Source: Microbacterium hominis
GTDB taxonomy: Bacteria > Actinomycetota > Actinomycetes > Actinomycetales > Microbacteriaceae
Assembly: GCF_013282805.1 (NCBI RefSeq)
Contig: NZ_CP054038.1
Coordinates: 3,038,001-3,102,000 of the forward strand
Direction of reading: 5' to 3'
DNA: 64,000 bases
The notes under the pieces are model-generated. The model searched no databases and was not told the origin of the DNA. It saw nothing but the letters and a program-made list of their open reading frames with translations. How positions within the stretch are numbered: the stretch's first letter is position 1; each line of letters begins with the position of its first letter. Position numbers and translations under genes: made by a program. Of the stretch, positions 1 through 9,021 are shown piece by piece.

Positions 1-279
1 GCCGGGCTCGAGCACCCGGTCACCCGGGATGCCGTGCACGACCTGCTCGTTCACCGACGCGCAGATCGTGTGGCGGTAGCCGCGCACCATCTGGAAGTTC
101 GACTTCGCGCCGCGCGAGGTGATGACCGCCGACGCTGCGGCATCCAGCTCCGCCGTCGTGACCCCGGGGGCGATCAGCGCGCGCACGGCCTCGAGGGCCG
201 CCGCGGTGATGAGGCCCGGCTCCACCATCGCCCGCAGCTGCGCGGGCGACTTGTAGATCGAACGGCGAAGACCGACCAC
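1..279 (-). CDS. map: Type I methionine aminopeptidase, N-terminal fragment (cut by window edge)
   Basis: Removes the initiator methionine from nascent proteins in the cytoplasm. The 93 residues present read VVGLRRSIYKSPAQLRAM and continue through a helix to the conserved segment SVNEQVVHGIPG near residues 77-88, a hallmark of type I MetAP. The metal-binding residues and the rest of the enzyme lie outside the window. I chose the GTG codon ending at 279 because it is the last start codon before the adk stop 8 bases upstream. No strong ribosome site is visible, so the start is uncertain by a few codons. It is the last visible gene of the secY-adk-map segment, the usual actinobacterial order, and is probably co-transcribed with adk. 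Confidence 0.9.
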   Translation of the reverse strand, partial: MVGLRRSIYKSPAQLRAMVEPGLITAAALEAVRALIAPGVTTAELDAAASAVITSRGAKSNFQMVRGYRHTICASVNEQVVHGIPGDRVLEPG

Positions 280-287
280 GACGCCGC

Positions 288-899
288 TCAGACCGCCGCA
301 GCGCGCACGAGACCGCGCGCATTGAGCGCGGTCAGGATGCGTGCTTCGATCTCGTCGAGCGAACCGACACCGTCGACCTCCGCGACGATCCCGCGGGCAC
401 GGTAGACGTCGAGGATCGGCGCCGTCTCACGCTCGTAGATGGCGAGACGGTTCGCGATGACCTCTTCGGTGTCATCGGTGCGCCCCTGCTCCTTCGCGCG
501 CAGCGCGATGCGCGAGATGCTCTCGTCGCGAGGGACGCTCAGTTCGATGACGGCGTCGAGCGACTCCTCGCGGCCCTCGAGGTACTCGTCGAGGTGGGCG
601 ACCTGCGCGATGTTGCGCGGGTACCCGTCGAGGAGGAAGCCCCCGGCCGCGTCATCCTGCGCGAGGCGATCGCGCACGACCGCGCTCGTCAGCTCGTCCG
701 ACACCAGGTCTCCGGCCTCGATGATCGCCTTGACCTGGTTGCCCAGGTCGCTGCCGGCGGCCACCGCGGCGCGGAACACGTCGCCGGTGGAGATCGCCGG
801 GATGCCGTAGGCCTCAGCGATGCGCACGCCCTGCGTGCCCTTGCCGGAGCCCTGCGGTCCCACGATCAGAAGTCGAACGCCGTGCTGTTCTGCCGTCAT
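288..899 (-). CDS. adk: Adenylate kinase
   Basis: Catalyses ATP + AMP = 2 ADP in the cytoplasm. The 203-residue protein has the P-loop GPQGSGKGTQ at residues 14-23, the AMP-binding segment STGDVFR near 37-43 and the GYPRNIAQ stretch near 92-99 (equivalent to GFPRT). The lid is short: no zinc-finger insertion is visible between residues 125 and 160, as in the short-type enzymes of many Actinobacteria. The ATG at 899 overlaps the secY stop in an ATGA arrangement, indicating translational coupling with secY. The length fits the short family form. Confidence 0.96.
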   Translation of the reverse strand: MTAEQHGVRLLIVGPQGSGKGTQGVRIAEAYGIPAISTGDVFRAAVAAGSDLGNQVKAIIEAGDLVSDELTSAVVRDRLAQDDAAGGFLLDGYPRNIAQVAHLDEYLEGREESLDAVIELSVPRDESISRIALRAKEQGRTDDTEEVIANRLAIYERETAPILDVYRARGIVAEVDGVGSLDEIEARILTALNARGLVRAAAV

Positions 900-2218
900 C
901 GGAGGAGCCCTTCGTAATGGCGCTGCTGCAGCTGCGCGTCGATCTGCTTCACGGTCTCAAGACCCACACCCACGATGATGAGGATGGATGCGCCGCCGAA
1001 CGGGAAGTTCTGGTTGGCACCCACCGTCGCCAGCGCGATGAGCGGGATGAGGGCGATGAGGCCGAGGTAGATCGAGCCCGGCAGCGTGATGCGCGTCAGC
1101 ACGTAGTCGAGATACTCGGCCGTGGGGCGACCCGCGCGGATGCCGGGGATGAAGCCGCCGTACTTCTTCATGTTGTCGGCCACGTCGACGGGGTTGAACG
1201 TGATCGCGACGTAGAAGTACGTGAAGCCGACGATGAGCAGGAAGTACAGCGCCATGTACAGCGGGTGGTCGCCCGTGACGAGGTAGATCTGGATCCACGC
1301 CACCCACGCAGGCACGGCCTCGCCGGCCTGCGGCTGGTTGAACTGCGCGATGAGGGCGGGGATGTACAGCAGCGAGGAGGCGAAGATGACGGGCACGACA
1401 CCGGCCATGTTCACCTTGATCGGGATGTACGTGTTGGTGCCGCCATACGTGCGGCGGCCGACCATGCGCTTCGCGTACTGGACCGGGATGCGCCGCTGCG
1501 ACTGCTCGACGAAGACGACCAGCGCGACGACGACGATGCCGACGGCGAGCACGAGGAGGAAGACCTCGAAGCCGCGCGACTGGGCGATCGCCCACATCGA
1601 GGCCGGGAAGGCCGCAGCGATCGACGTGAAGATCAGCAGCGACATGCCGTTGCCGATGCCGCGCTCGGTGATGAGCTCGGCGAACCACATGATGAGGCCG
1701 GTGCCGGCGGTCATCGTGATGATCATGAGGAGCTGCGCCCACCACACATCGTTGGTGAGGAGCTGCTCGCACTCGGGAACGCCGGTGATCCCGAAGAGCT
1801 GGCCGCTGCGGGCCACCGTCACCAGCGTCGTCGACTGCAGCAGTGCGAGCGCGATGGTCAGGTAACGGGTGTACTGCGTCAGCTTGGCCTGGCCCGCCTG
1901 GCCCTCCTTGTAGAGGGTCTCGAAGTGCGGGATGACGACGCGCAGCAGCTGCACGATGATCGTCGCGGTGATGTACGGCATGACACCGAGCGCGAAGATC
2001 GACAGCTGCAGCAGTGCGCCGCCGGAGAAGAGGTTGACCAGCGACAGCAGACCCTCGGTGCCGGCCGACTGCCGAAGGCAGGACTGCACGTTGGGGAAGT
2101 CGACGAAGGGCGCGGGCACATGGGCACCGAGCCGGTAGATGGCGATGATCGCCAGGGTGAATGCGATCTTCCGGCGGAGGTCGGGGGTACGGAAGACCCG
2201 CGCGATGGCGCTGAACAA
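896..2218 (-). CDS. secY: Preprotein translocase subunit SecY
   Basis: Channel-forming subunit of the SecYEG translocon in the cytoplasmic membrane. About ten hydrophobic segments are visible. The N-terminus LFSAIARVFRTPDLRRKI and the plug-region segment YRLGAHVPAPFVDFP are typical of actinobacterial SecY. I start it at the TTG at 2218 because GGAGG lies about 8 bases upstream and the resulting 440 residues match the family. An in-frame start 13 codons further upstream has no better site. A perfect hairpin at 2280-2307 separates it from rplO, so secY-adk-map may be partly uncoupled from the spc operon. Confidence 0.96.
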   Translation of the reverse strand: MFSAIARVFRTPDLRRKIAFTLAIIAIYRLGAHVPAPFVDFPNVQSCLRQSAGTEGLLSLVNLFSGGALLQLSIFALGVMPYITATIIVQLLRVVIPHFETLYKEGQAGQAKLTQYTRYLTIALALLQSTTLVTVARSGQLFGITGVPECEQLLTNDVWWAQLLMIITMTAGTGLIMWFAELITERGIGNGMSLLIFTSIAAAFPASMWAIAQSRGFEVFLLVLAVGIVVVALVVFVEQSQRRIPVQYAKRMVGRRTYGGTNTYIPIKVNMAGVVPVIFASSLLYIPALIAQFNQPQAGEAVPAWVAWIQIYLVTGDHPLYMALYFLLIVGFTYFYVAITFNPVDVADNMKKYGGFIPGIRAGRPTAEYLDYVLTRITLPGSIYLGLIALIPLIALATVGANQNFPFGGASILIIVGVGLETVKQIDAQLQQRHYEGLLR

Positions 2219-2279
2219 GGGGATGCCTCCAAGGGATACCGGCGCGCTCGGGGGCACGCCGTCATCCAGGGTAACCCAA

Positions 2280-2307
2280 CGGGGGCCGGAGAAAACTCCG
2301 GCCCCCG
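2280..2307 (-). terminator. Hairpin between rplO and secY
   Basis: Perfect 12-bp stem (2280-2291 with 2296-2307) rich in G and C, with an AAAA loop. It lies directly after the rplO stop in the direction of transcription. There is no U-tract, so it may be a partial terminator, an attenuator or an mRNA 3'-end stabiliser rather than a full stop. Confidence 0.6.
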
Positions 2308-2317
2308 TGGACTGTGA

Positions 2318-2884
2318 TTACTTGACGGTGCCGCCGGCGGCGACGATCTTCTGCTCTGCCGAGCCGGAGACCTTGTCGACCGCGACGTTGAGCTTCACCG
2401 AGATGTCGCCGGTGCCGAGCACCTTGACCTTCTCGTTCTTGCGCACCGCACCCTTGGCGACGAGGTCGCCCACGGTGACGTCGCCACCGCTCGGGTACAG
2501 CTCCGCGAGCTTGTCCAGGTTCACGACCTGGTACTCGACGCGGAACGGGTTCTTGAAGCCGCGGAGCTTCGGGGTGCGCATGTGCAGCGGCATCTGCCCA
2601 CCCTCGAAGCCGACCTTGACCTGGTAGCGGGCCTTCGTGCCCTTGGTGCCACGGCCGGCGGTCTTGCCCTTGGAGCCCTCACCGCGACCCACGCGGGTCT
2701 TGGCGGTGTTGGCGCCGGGGACCGGACGCAGGTGGTGCACCTTCAGCACGCCGGGGCGCGCAGCCGCGACATCCTTCTTCTCGGCGGCCTTGGGGGCAGC
2801 CTTCTTCGCGGGAGCCTTCTTCGCCGGAGCCTTCTTGGGGGCCTCGGCCTCGACGGCCTCGTTCTTCTCGGCCTTGTCAGCCAT
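2318..2884 (-). CDS. rplO: 50S ribosomal protein L15 with Lys/Ala-rich N-terminal extension
   Basis: Large-subunit protein that binds 23S rRNA late in assembly. From about residue 45 the sequence is canonical L15, with [11 protein letters not shown], then the Gly-rich [17 protein letters not shown] and [20 protein letters not shown]. Residues 1-45 are an additional stretch with repeated PAKKA units, giving 188 aa against about 145-150 in most bacteria. Such basic low-complexity tails occur on several ribosomal proteins in this operon. The ATG at 2884 shares its last base with the rpmD stop region, indicating coupling. Confidence 0.95.
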   Translation of the reverse strand: MADKAEKNEAVEAEAPKKAPAKKAPAKKAAPKAAEKKDVAAARPGVLKVHHLRPVPGANTAKTRVGRGEGSKGKTAGRGTKGTKARYQVKVGFEGGQMPLHMRTPKLRGFKNPFRVEYQVVNLDKLAELYPSGGDVTVGDLVAKGAVRKNEKVKVLGTGDISVKLNVAVDKVSGSAEQKIVAAGGTVK

Positions 2885-3069
2885 CAGTCGATCTCCTCAA
2901 CCTTCACGAGGTGCGCGACGGTCTTGACGTAGCCGCGCGTCTGCGCGTCGTCGGGGCGGACGACCGAGTCGCCGATCCGCTTGAGACCCAGCGAACGCAG
3001 CGTGTCGCGCTGGTTCTGCTTCTCGCTCACCTTGGACTTGACCTGGGTCACCTTCAGGCGCGCAGCCAT
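2884..3069 (-). CDS. rpmD: 50S ribosomal protein L30
   Basis: Small 61-residue L30 that begins [17 protein letters not shown] and ends [11 protein letters not shown]. The [18 protein letters not shown] segment is the characteristic rRNA-contacting region. The ATG at 3067-3069 overlaps the rpsE stop (ATGA). A longer reading upstream of this ATG is only the shadow of rpsE, so the short form is correct. It sits in the standard rpsE-rpmD-rplO order. Confidence 0.95.
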   Translation of the reverse strand: MAARLKVTQVKSKVSEKQNQRDTLRSLGLKRIGDSVVRPDDAQTRGYVKTVAHLVKVEEID

Positions 3070-3749
3070 CAGACACCTGCCTTCGCAGCAGCCGCGGCCT
3101 CGGCCTCGGCACGGACGAGACGGGCGGGGGCGACCTGGTCGAACTCGAGGCCACGGCGCGCGGCGACCGCACGCGGCTCCTCGAGCTGCTTCAGGGCCTC
3201 CACCGTCGCGTGGACGATGTTGATCGTGTTCGACGAGCCCAGCGACTTCGACAGCACGTCGTGGATGCCGGCGCACTCGAGCACGGCACGCACCGGGCCA
3301 CCGGCGATGACACCGGTACCGGCAGCGGCCGGACGAAGCAGCACGACACCAGCGGCGGCCTCACCCTGCACGGGGTGCGGGATGCTGGAACCGACGCGCG
3401 GCACGCGGAAGAAGTTGCGCTTGGCCTCTTCGACGCCCTTCGAGATGGCCAGGGGCACCTCGCGGGCCTTGCCGTAGCCGACGCCCACGACACCGTTGCC
3501 GTCGCCGACGACGACGAGCGCGGTGAAGCTGAAGCGACGACCACCCTTGACGACCTTCGACACACGGTTGATGGTGACGACGCGCTCGAGGAACTGGCTC
3601 TCGTTGCGGTCGCGGCCACCGCGGTCGTTGCGCGGGTTGCGCTCGCGACCGCCGCGACGGGCCTCGCGGGGCTCGCGCTCGGTGGCGGCCTCGGCCGGAG
3701 CCTCGGCAGCAGCCTGCTCGGTCACGATGTTCTCCTTGTTCTCGCTCAC
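3069..3749 (-). CDS. rpsE: 30S ribosomal protein S5
   Basis: Small-subunit protein important for decoding fidelity. The core with [19 protein letters not shown] and the double-stranded RNA-binding fold begins near residue 53; [19 protein letters not shown] and [13 protein letters not shown] follow. Residues 1-50 are an acidic then Arg/Gly-rich extension, and the C-terminus carries an Ala/Glu-rich tail, so the 226-residue length exceeds the usual 165-170. It overlaps rplR by four bases upstream and rpmD downstream. Confidence 0.96.
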   Translation of the reverse strand: MSENKENIVTEQAAAEAPAEAATEREPREARRGGRERNPRNDRGGRDRNESQFLERVVTINRVSKVVKGGRRFSFTALVVVGDGNGVVGVGYGKAREVPLAISKGVEEAKRNFFRVPRVGSSIPHPVQGEAAAGVVLLRPAAAGTGVIAGGPVRAVLECAGIHDVLSKSLGSSNTINIVHATVEALKQLEEPRAVAARRGLEFDQVAPARLVRAEAEAAAAAKAGV

Positions 3750-4105
3750 AGGTTCAGACCCCCTTCGCGGGCGCCGTCGGCGATCGCCGCGACCCGTCCC
3801 GCGTAGCGGTTGCCGCCGCGGTCGAAGACCACGTCGGTGACACCGGCAGCCTTGGCACGCTCGGCGAGGAGCTCGCCGACCTTGCGGGCCTTGGCCGTCT
3901 TGTCGGCGTCAGAGGCGCGGAGATCGGTCTCGAGGGTCGACGCCGATGCCAGCGTGTAGCCCTTGCTGTCGTCGACGATCTGCACGAAGACGTGACGCGA
4001 CGAGCGGGTGACGACCAGGCGCGGACGGTCGGGGGTGCCGACGACCTTCTTGCGAAGGCGGGCGTGGCGACGCGCGCGCGCGTCGGACTTCGACTTCACA
4101 GCCAT
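3746..4105 (-). CDS. rplR: 50S ribosomal protein L18
   Basis: 5S rRNA-binding protein of the central protuberance. The 119-residue sequence has the basic N-terminus [15 protein letters not shown], then [20 protein letters not shown], and ends with the conserved [19 protein letters not shown]. Length and order (rplF-rplR-rpsE) are standard. The stop overlaps the rpsE start by four bases, which suggests coupled translation. Confidence 0.96.
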   Translation of the reverse strand: MAVKSKSDARARRHARLRKKVVGTPDRPRLVVTRSSRHVFVQIVDDSKGYTLASASTLETDLRASDADKTAKARKVGELLAERAKAAGVTDVVFDRGGNRYAGRVAAIADGAREGGLNL

Positions 4106-4107
4106 GC

Positions 4108-4644
4108 TTACTTACCAGCCTTTCCGGCCTTGCGCCGAACGACCTCGCCGGCGTAGCGCACACCCTTGCCCTTGTACGGCTCGGGCTTGCGGATCTTGCG
4201 GATGTTCGCAGCCGCCTCGCCGACGGCCTGCTTGTCGATGCCGCTCACGGTGAGCTTGTTGTTGCCCTCCACCGTCAGCGTGATGCCGGCGGGCGGCTCG
4301 ACGAGCACCGGGTGCGAGAAGCCGAGGGCGAACTCGACGGCCGTGCCCTTCTGGGCGACACGGTAACCCGTGCCGACGACCTCGAGGCCCTTGGTGTAGC
4401 CCTGGGTGACACCGATGATGTTGTTGTTGATCAGGGTGCGGGTCAGGCCGTGGAGCGAACGCGACTCGCGCTCGTCGTCGGGACGGGTCACGACGACCTG
4501 GCCCTCTTCGACCTTGACCTCGAGCGGGCGCGCGACGGTGAGCAGCAGCTCGCCCTTCGGGCCCTTGACGGCGACATCCTGGCCTTCGACCGAAACGGTC
4601 ACACCGGCGGGGATGTCGATCGGGAGACGTCCAATACGCGACAT
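4108..4644 (-). CDS. rplF: 50S ribosomal protein L6
   Basis: Large-subunit protein near the factor-binding site. It starts [19 protein letters not shown], carries two L6 repeat domains, and has the C-terminal signature [19 protein letters not shown]. The 178 residues match the family exactly. It follows rpsH by six bases and precedes rplR by two, so the three genes are surely co-transcribed. Confidence 0.97.
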   Translation of the reverse strand: MSRIGRLPIDIPAGVTVSVEGQDVAVKGPKGELLLTVARPLEVKVEEGQVVVTRPDDERESRSLHGLTRTLINNNIIGVTQGYTKGLEVVGTGYRVAQKGTAVEFALGFSHPVLVEPPAGITLTVEGNNKLTVSGIDKQAVGEAAANIRKIRKPEPYKGKGVRYAGEVVRRKAGKAGK

Positions 4645-4650
4645 GTCAGA

Positions 4651-5049
4651 TCACCACACGTAGGCGAGGACTTCCCCACCCACGCCCTTCTGCTCGGCCT
4701 GGCGGTCGGTGAGAAGACCGGAGGAGGTGGACAGGATGGCGACGCCCAGGCCACCGAGGACCTTGGGGAGCTCGGTCGACTTCGCGTACACGCGCAGACC
4801 GGGCTTCGAGACGCGCTTGATGCCGGCGATCGACCGCTCGCGGTTCGGGCCGTACTTGAGCGTCATGGTGAGGGTCTGGCCGACGCGGGCGTCGGTGATC
4901 TCCCACGCCGCGATGTAGCCCTCCTGCTTGAGGATCTCGGCGATGTGCGACTTCAGCTTCGAGCTCGGCAGCGACACGGTGTCGTGGTGCGCGGAGTTCG
5001 CGTTGCGCAGACGGGTCAGCATGTCTGCGACCGGGTCTGTCATTGTCAT
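4651..5049 (-). CDS. rpsH: 30S ribosomal protein S8
   Basis: Primary 16S rRNA-binding protein and, in E. coli, the translational repressor of the spc operon. The sequence opens [16 protein letters not shown] and ends with [20 protein letters not shown] before a terminal W, which fits S8 (132 aa). I chose the ATG at 5049 over the second ATG two codons on because AAGGAA lies about 8 bases upstream. No rpsN is found between rplE and rpsH; a hairpin occupies the gap instead. Confidence 0.95.
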   Translation of the reverse strand: MTMTDPVADMLTRLRNANSAHHDTVSLPSSKLKSHIAEILKQEGYIAAWEITDARVGQTLTMTLKYGPNRERSIAGIKRVSKPGLRVYAKSTELPKVLGGLGVAILSTSSGLLTDRQAEQKGVGGEVLAYVW

Positions 5050-5111
5050 TTCGTGTTTCCTTCGTTCACCAGGTTTCGTACGCCGTTACACGACGGCCGA
5101 CCTGTGGTGGG

Positions 5112-5138
5112 TGTGGGCCCGGATGACCCGGGCCCACA
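5112..5138 (-). terminator. Perfect hairpin between rplE and rpsH, where rpsN is absent
   Basis: Perfect 11-bp inverted repeat (5112-5122 with 5128-5138) with a 5-nt loop, 6 bases after the rplE stop in the direction of transcription. No U-tract follows. It could attenuate transcription between the S10 and spc parts, protect a processed 3' end, or be a regulatory protein target upstream of rpsH. Confidence 0.6.
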
Positions 5139-5144
5139 GGTAGG

Positions 5145-5732
5145 TCAGGACTGAGCGTCCTCGCTGCGGAACGGGAAGCCCAGGTGGCGCAGGAGCGCGC
5201 GACCCTCGGCATCCGTCGACGCCGACGTCACCACGGTGATGTCGAAGCCGCGCACGCGGTCGATCTTGTCCTGGTCGATCTCGTGGAACACGGACTGCTC
5301 CTGGAGACCGAACGTGTAGTTGCCGTGGCCGTCGAACTGCTTGCCCGAGAGGCCGCGGAAGTCGCGGATTCGGGGCAGCGCGAGGTTCACGAGGCGGTCC
5401 AGGAACTCCCAGGCGCGGTCACCGCGAAGGGTGACGTGCGCGCCGATGGCCTGGCCCTCGCGCAGCTTGAACTGCGCGATCGACTTGCGAGCCTTGGTCA
5501 CGAGCGGCTTCTGGCCGGTGATCTTGGTGAGGTCGTCGATGGCGCCCTCGATCACCTTGCTGTCGCGAGCAGCCTCGCCGACACCCGTGTTCACCACGAC
5601 CTTGACGAGACCGGGGATCTGCATGACGTTCTCGTAGCCGAACTCGTCCTGCAGAGCCTTCTTGATCTCGCCGTTGTACTTCTGCTTGAGGCGGGGCTGG
5701 ATCTTGCCAGCCTCCACGGCAGTGGTGCTCAT
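5145..5732 (-). CDS. rplE: 50S ribosomal protein L5
   Basis: 5S rRNA-binding protein of the central protuberance. Recognisable segments are [16 protein letters not shown], then [34 protein letters not shown] and [20 protein letters not shown] near the C-terminus. The 195-residue length is slightly above the usual 180 because of a short N-terminal extension. The ATG at 5732 lies two bases after the rplX stop. Confidence 0.96.
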   Translation of the reverse strand: MSTTAVEAGKIQPRLKQKYNGEIKKALQDEFGYENVMQIPGLVKVVVNTGVGEAARDSKVIEGAIDDLTKITGQKPLVTKARKSIAQFKLREGQAIGAHVTLRGDRAWEFLDRLVNLALPRIRDFRGLSGKQFDGHGNYTFGLQEQSVFHEIDQDKIDRVRGFDITVVTSASTDAEGRALLRHLGFPFRSEDAQS

Positions 5733-5734
5733 AT

Positions 5735-6094
5735 TCAGAGGTCCTTGCCTGACTTCTTCGCGTAGCGCACGCGAACGTTGCGCTTCACGCCGTCCTTCGT
5801 CTGCTCCTCGACGCGGTGGCCGACGCGGGTCGGCTTCTTGGTCGAGGGGTCGACGAGCTGGACGTTGGAAATGTGGATCGGGGCTTCCATCGTCTCGATG
5901 CCGCCCGTCTTGGTGCCGCGCTGCGACTGGCCGACGCGGTTGTGCTTGGTGACGTAGTTCACGCCCTCGACGATGACGCGGTTCTGCTCGGCGAGGACCT
6001 CGAGGACCTTGCCCTGCTTGCCGCGGTCGCCGCCGCGCTCGGGCTTGGCGCCCGAGATGACCTGAACCAGGTCGCCCTTCTTGATCTTGGCCAT
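5735..6094 (-). CDS. rplX: 50S ribosomal protein L24
   Basis: Assembly-initiating large-subunit protein. The KOW motif region [20 protein letters not shown] occupies the N-terminus, followed by [10 protein letters not shown] and [22 protein letters not shown] residues, all standard for L24. The 119 residues include a C-terminal extension rich in basic residues. It lies between rplN and rplE as in nearly all bacteria, with a 5-base gap to rplN. Confidence 0.96.
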   Translation of the reverse strand: MAKIKKGDLVQVISGAKPERGGDRGKQGKVLEVLAEQNRVIVEGVNYVTKHNRVGQSQRGTKTGGIETMEAPIHISNVQLVDPSTKKPTRVGHRVEEQTKDGVKRNVRVRYAKKSGKDL

Positions 6095-6099
6095 GAGGG

Positions 6100-6468
6100 T
6101 CAGATCACCTCCGGAGCGAGCGAGACGATCTTCATGAACTTCTTGTCACGAAGCTCACGGCCGACCGGTCCGAAGATGCGGGTGCCGCGGGGCTCCCCGT
6201 CGTTCTTCAGGATGACGGCGGCGTTCTCGTCGAACTTGATGTAGGAACCGTCGGGACGACGGGTCTGCTTGACGGTGCGGACGATGACCGCCTTGACGAC
6301 GTCGCCCTTCTTGACGTTGCCGCCGGGGATCGCGTCCTTGACGGTGGCCACGATGGTGTCGCCGAGACCGGCGTAGCGGCGCTGCGACCCACCCAGAACA
6401 CGGATGGTGAGCAGCTCCTTGGCACCGGTGTTGTCGGCGACCTTGAGGCGGGACTCCTGCTGAATCAC
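6100..6468 (-). CDS. rplN: 50S ribosomal protein L14
   Basis: Highly conserved 122-residue protein at the subunit interface. It starts [19 protein letters not shown], contains the L14 signature around [18 protein letters not shown] residues 30-45, and ends [12 protein letters not shown]. Length is exactly that of the family. The start ATG overlaps the rpsQ stop by four bases. Confidence 0.97.
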   Translation of the reverse strand: MIQQESRLKVADNTGAKELLTIRVLGGSQRRYAGLGDTIVATVKDAIPGGNVKKGDVVKAVIVRTVKQTRRPDGSYIKFDENAAVILKNDGEPRGTRIFGPVGRELRDKKFMKIVSLAPEVI

Positions 6469-6803
6469 TTGGCCTTCTCCAGAATCTCCACCAGACGCCA
6501 GCGCTTGGTGGCGCTCAGCGGGCGGGTCTCATTGATGAGGACGAGGTCGCCGATGCCGGCGGTGTTGCCCTCGTCGTGCGCCTTGACCTTCGACGTGCGA
6601 CGGATGACCTTGCCGTAGAGGGGGTGCTTCACGCGGTCCTCAACCTCGACGACGATCGTCTTGTCCATCTTGTCGCTGACGACATAGCCGCGGCGGGCCT
6701 TGCGGTAACCGCGGGCGTCGGCGTCACGCACGTCGTTCTCGGCGTGCTCGTGGCCTGCGACGACCTCGGTCGCCTCGGCAGCAGCCTTCTTCGTGGTGGC
6801 CAT
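6465..6803 (-). CDS. rpsQ: 30S ribosomal protein S17 with N-terminal extension
   Basis: 16S rRNA-binding protein with an OB fold. The core starts near residue 32 with [20 protein letters not shown], then [20 protein letters not shown], and ends [20 protein letters not shown]. Residues 1-31 are an Ala/Glu-rich extension, giving 112 aa against about 85 in E. coli. Start: ATG at 6803, which overlaps the rpmC stop; a GTG one codon upstream is possible and would add one residue. Confidence 0.95.
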   Translation of the reverse strand: MATTKKAAAEATEVVAGHEHAENDVRDADARGYRKARRGYVVSDKMDKTIVVEVEDRVKHPLYGKVIRRTSKVKAHDEGNTAGIGDLVLINETRPLSATKRWRLVEILEKAK

Positions 6804-7117
6804 CACTCAGCCTCTTCCTTCGCGGCCTCGGAGGCGTCGTCCGCCTTCTTGGCCTTGGTCTTCTTCGCCTTCGTCGCGGTCTCGACGGGAGCGGGCGTGG
6901 CACGGATGCCGAGCTCGCGCTCGCGGATCACGGTGTAGAGCCGCGCGATGTCGCGCTTGACCGCACGGATGCGGCCGTGGCTCTCGAGCTGGCCGGTGGC
7001 CGACTGGAAGCGCAGGTTGAACAGCTCTTCCTTGGCCTTGCGCAGCTCTTCGACCAGACGCTGGTCTTCGAACGTGTCGAGCTCGCTGGGAGCGAGCGTC
7101 TTGGTGCCGATCGCCAT
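6803..7117 (-). CDS. rpmC: 50S ribosomal protein L29 with C-terminal Lys/Ala tail
   Basis: Two-helix protein near the exit tunnel that contacts signal recognition particle and trigger factor in other bacteria. The L29 core is residues 5-72, with [20 protein letters not shown] and [19 protein letters not shown]. Residues 73-104 form a tail rich in K, A, D and E that lies outside the family domain. The start overlaps the rplP stop by one base, so translation is likely coupled. Confidence 0.95.
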   Translation of the reverse strand: MAIGTKTLAPSELDTFEDQRLVEELRKAKEELFNLRFQSATGQLESHGRIRAVKRDIARLYTVIRERELGIRATPAPVETATKAKKTKAKKADDASEAAKEEAE

Positions 7118-7536
7118 TACGCGTCGCCCTCCTCGCGCTTGATGATGCGTGCCTTGAGAGGCAGCTTGTGAATGGCACGGGTCAGGGCCTCACGAGCGAG
7201 TTCCTCGTTGACGCCGGCGACCTCGAAGAGGACGCGACCCGGCTTGACGTTTGCGACCCACCACTCCGGCGAACCCTTACCGGAACCCATGCGGGTCTCA
7301 GCGGGCTTCTTGGTGAGCGGACGGTCGGGGTAGATGTTGATCCACACCTTGCCACCACGCTTGATGTGACGGGTCATCGCGATACGAGCGGACTCGATCT
7401 GACGGTTGGTCACGTAAGCGGGGGTGAGGGCCTGGATGCCGAACTCGCCGAACGACACCTTGGTGCCGCCGGTGGCCTGGCCCGAGCGACCCGGGTGGTG
7501 CTGCTTGCGGTACTTGACCTTGCGGGGAATAAGCAT
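7117..7536 (-). CDS. rplP: 50S ribosomal protein L16
   Basis: Protein that organises the A-site region and is needed for late large-subunit assembly. It begins [17 protein letters not shown], with the conserved [15 protein letters not shown] and [20 protein letters not shown] segments. The 139-residue length is standard. It lies immediately after rpsC with one shared base. Confidence 0.97.
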   Translation of the reverse strand: MLIPRKVKYRKQHHPGRSGQATGGTKVSFGEFGIQALTPAYVTNRQIESARIAMTRHIKRGGKVWINIYPDRPLTKKPAETRMGSGKGSPEWWVANVKPGRVLFEVAGVNEELAREALTRAIHKLPLKARIIKREEGDA

Positions 7537-8303
7537 TACGCCGACGCTCCTTCTGCCACGGGGGCCTCGTTGCGACGCTCGCCACGGTCGCCGCGCGGGC
7601 CACGACGGTCGTCACGACGACGGTCGGACTTCGGCGCGTTGGCCTGCTCGCGCGCGAGCTCCTTGTTGGTGAGGTCGCCCTTGTAGATCCAGACCTTCAC
7701 GCCGATGCGGCCGAAGGTGGTCTTCGCCTCGTAGAAGCCGTAGTCGATGTTCGCGCGCAGCGTGTGCAGCGGCACACGACCCTCGCGGTAGAACTCCGAG
7801 CGGCTCATCTCGGCGCCGCCGAGGCGGCCGGAGACCTGGATGCGGATGCCCTTGGCGCCGGCGCGCTGAGCGCCCTGCAGACCCTTGCGCATCGCGCGAC
7901 GGAACGCCACGCGAGCAGAAAGCTGCTCGGCGATGCCCTGCGCGACCAGCTGAGCGTCGGCCTCGGGGTTCTTGACCTCGAGGATGTTCAGCTGGATCTG
8001 CTTGCCGGTGAGCTTCTCGAGGTCGGCGCGGATGCGCTCGGCCTCGGCGCCGCGGCGGCCGATCACGATGCCCGGGCGGGCGGTGTGGATGTCGACGCGG
8101 ACGCGGTCACGCGTGCGCTCGATCTCGATCCCGCTCACGCCGGCGCGGTCCAGCTGCGTCTGCAGGAGCTTGCGGATCTTGATGTCCTCGGCCACGTAGT
8201 CGGCGTAACGCTGGCCCGGCTTCGTCGAGTCCGAGAACCACCGCGACACGTGGTCCGTGGTGATGCCGAGGCGGAAGCCGTAGGGGTTTACCTTCTGTCC
8301 CAT
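7536..8303 (-). CDS. rpsC: 30S ribosomal protein S3
   Basis: Small-subunit protein at the mRNA entry channel, with helicase activity in the assembled ribosome. The N-terminus [20 protein letters not shown], the KH-domain GxxG-type segment [16 protein letters not shown] near residue 80, and the C-terminal domain [20 protein letters not shown] are clear. The last 40 residues are an Arg/Asp/Gly-rich tail typical of actinobacterial S3 (255 aa against 233 in E. coli). Confidence 0.97.
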   Translation of the reverse strand: MGQKVNPYGFRLGITTDHVSRWFSDSTKPGQRYADYVAEDIKIRKLLQTQLDRAGVSGIEIERTRDRVRVDIHTARPGIVIGRRGAEAERIRADLEKLTGKQIQLNILEVKNPEADAQLVAQGIAEQLSARVAFRRAMRKGLQGAQRAGAKGIRIQVSGRLGGAEMSRSEFYREGRVPLHTLRANIDYGFYEAKTTFGRIGVKVWIYKGDLTNKELAREQANAPKSDRRRDDRRGPRGDRGERRNEAPVAEGASA

Positions 8304-8701
8304 TACTTGCTCGCCTTCTTGGTCTTGGCAGCCGGTGCCGTCTCAGCGACCTCGGGGGTCGACAGCACGACCGTGATGTGGCTCGTGCGCTTCTTGATCT
8401 GGAAAGCGCGGCCCTGAGCGCGGGGCTGGAAACGCTTGAGCGTCGTGCCCTCGTCGACGTACGCGTTCTTCACGTACAGGTCGGACTCGTTCAGGAACTC
8501 GTTGTCCTTGTCGGCCTTCACGCGAGCGTTCGCGATCGCCGAAGCGACGAGCTTGTAGATCGGCTCGCTCGCACCCTGCGGTGCGAACTTGAGGATGGCC
8601 AGGGCCTCCTCAGCCTGCTTGCCCTTGATGAGCGCAACGACACGACGAGCCTTCTGAGGGGTCACGCGGATGTGTCGCACGCGTGCGATGGACTCCACCA
8701 T
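8303..8701 (-). CDS. rplV: 50S ribosomal protein L22
   Basis: Protein whose beta-hairpin lines the nascent-peptide tunnel. It opens [20 protein letters not shown]; the tunnel loop lies around [20 protein letters not shown], which contains the segment mutated in macrolide resistance elsewhere. The 132 residues include a short Ala/Lys-rich tail. Its stop overlaps the rpsC start by one base. Confidence 0.96.
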   Translation of the reverse strand: MVESIARVRHIRVTPQKARRVVALIKGKQAEEALAILKFAPQGASEPIYKLVASAIANARVKADKDNEFLNESDLYVKNAYVDEGTTLKRFQPRAQGRAFQIKKRTSHITVVLSTPEVAETAPAAKTKKASK

Positions 8702-8726
8702 TTCTCTCTCCTCTTGCGTCCCCGCG

Positions 8727-9008
8727 TCAGCGGCGACGGCCCTTCTTGTCGTCCTTCACGTGGCCGCGGAAGGTGCGGGTGGGCGCGAATTCGCCCAGCT
8801 TGTGGCCGACCATGGTCTCGGTCACGAACACGGGGATGTGCTTGCGACCGTCGTGCACGGCGATGGTGTGACCCAGCATGGCGGGGACGATCATCGAACG
8901 GCGCGACCAGGTCTTGATGACGTTCTTGGTGCCGGCTTCGTTCTGCACGACCACCTTGCGAAGCAGGTGCTCGTCGACGAAGGGGCCCTTCTTAAGGCTG
9001 CGAGGCAT
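8727..9008 (-). CDS. rpsS: 30S ribosomal protein S19
   Basis: Head-domain protein that forms a complex with S13. The 93 residues start [19 protein letters not shown] and include the conserved [20 protein letters not shown] and [20 protein letters not shown] blocks. Length and position after rplB are standard. A 25-base gap separates it from rplV. Confidence 0.97.
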   Translation of the reverse strand: MPRSLKKGPFVDEHLLRKVVVQNEAGTKNVIKTWSRRSMIVPAMLGHTIAVHDGRKHIPVFVTETMVGHKLGEFAPTRTFRGHVKDDKKGRRR

Positions 9009-9021
9009 CTTCCTCTAACTC

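Noticed and set aside
917..2317. Plus-strand open frame opposite secY
   Set aside because: Antisense shadow of a universally conserved gene.
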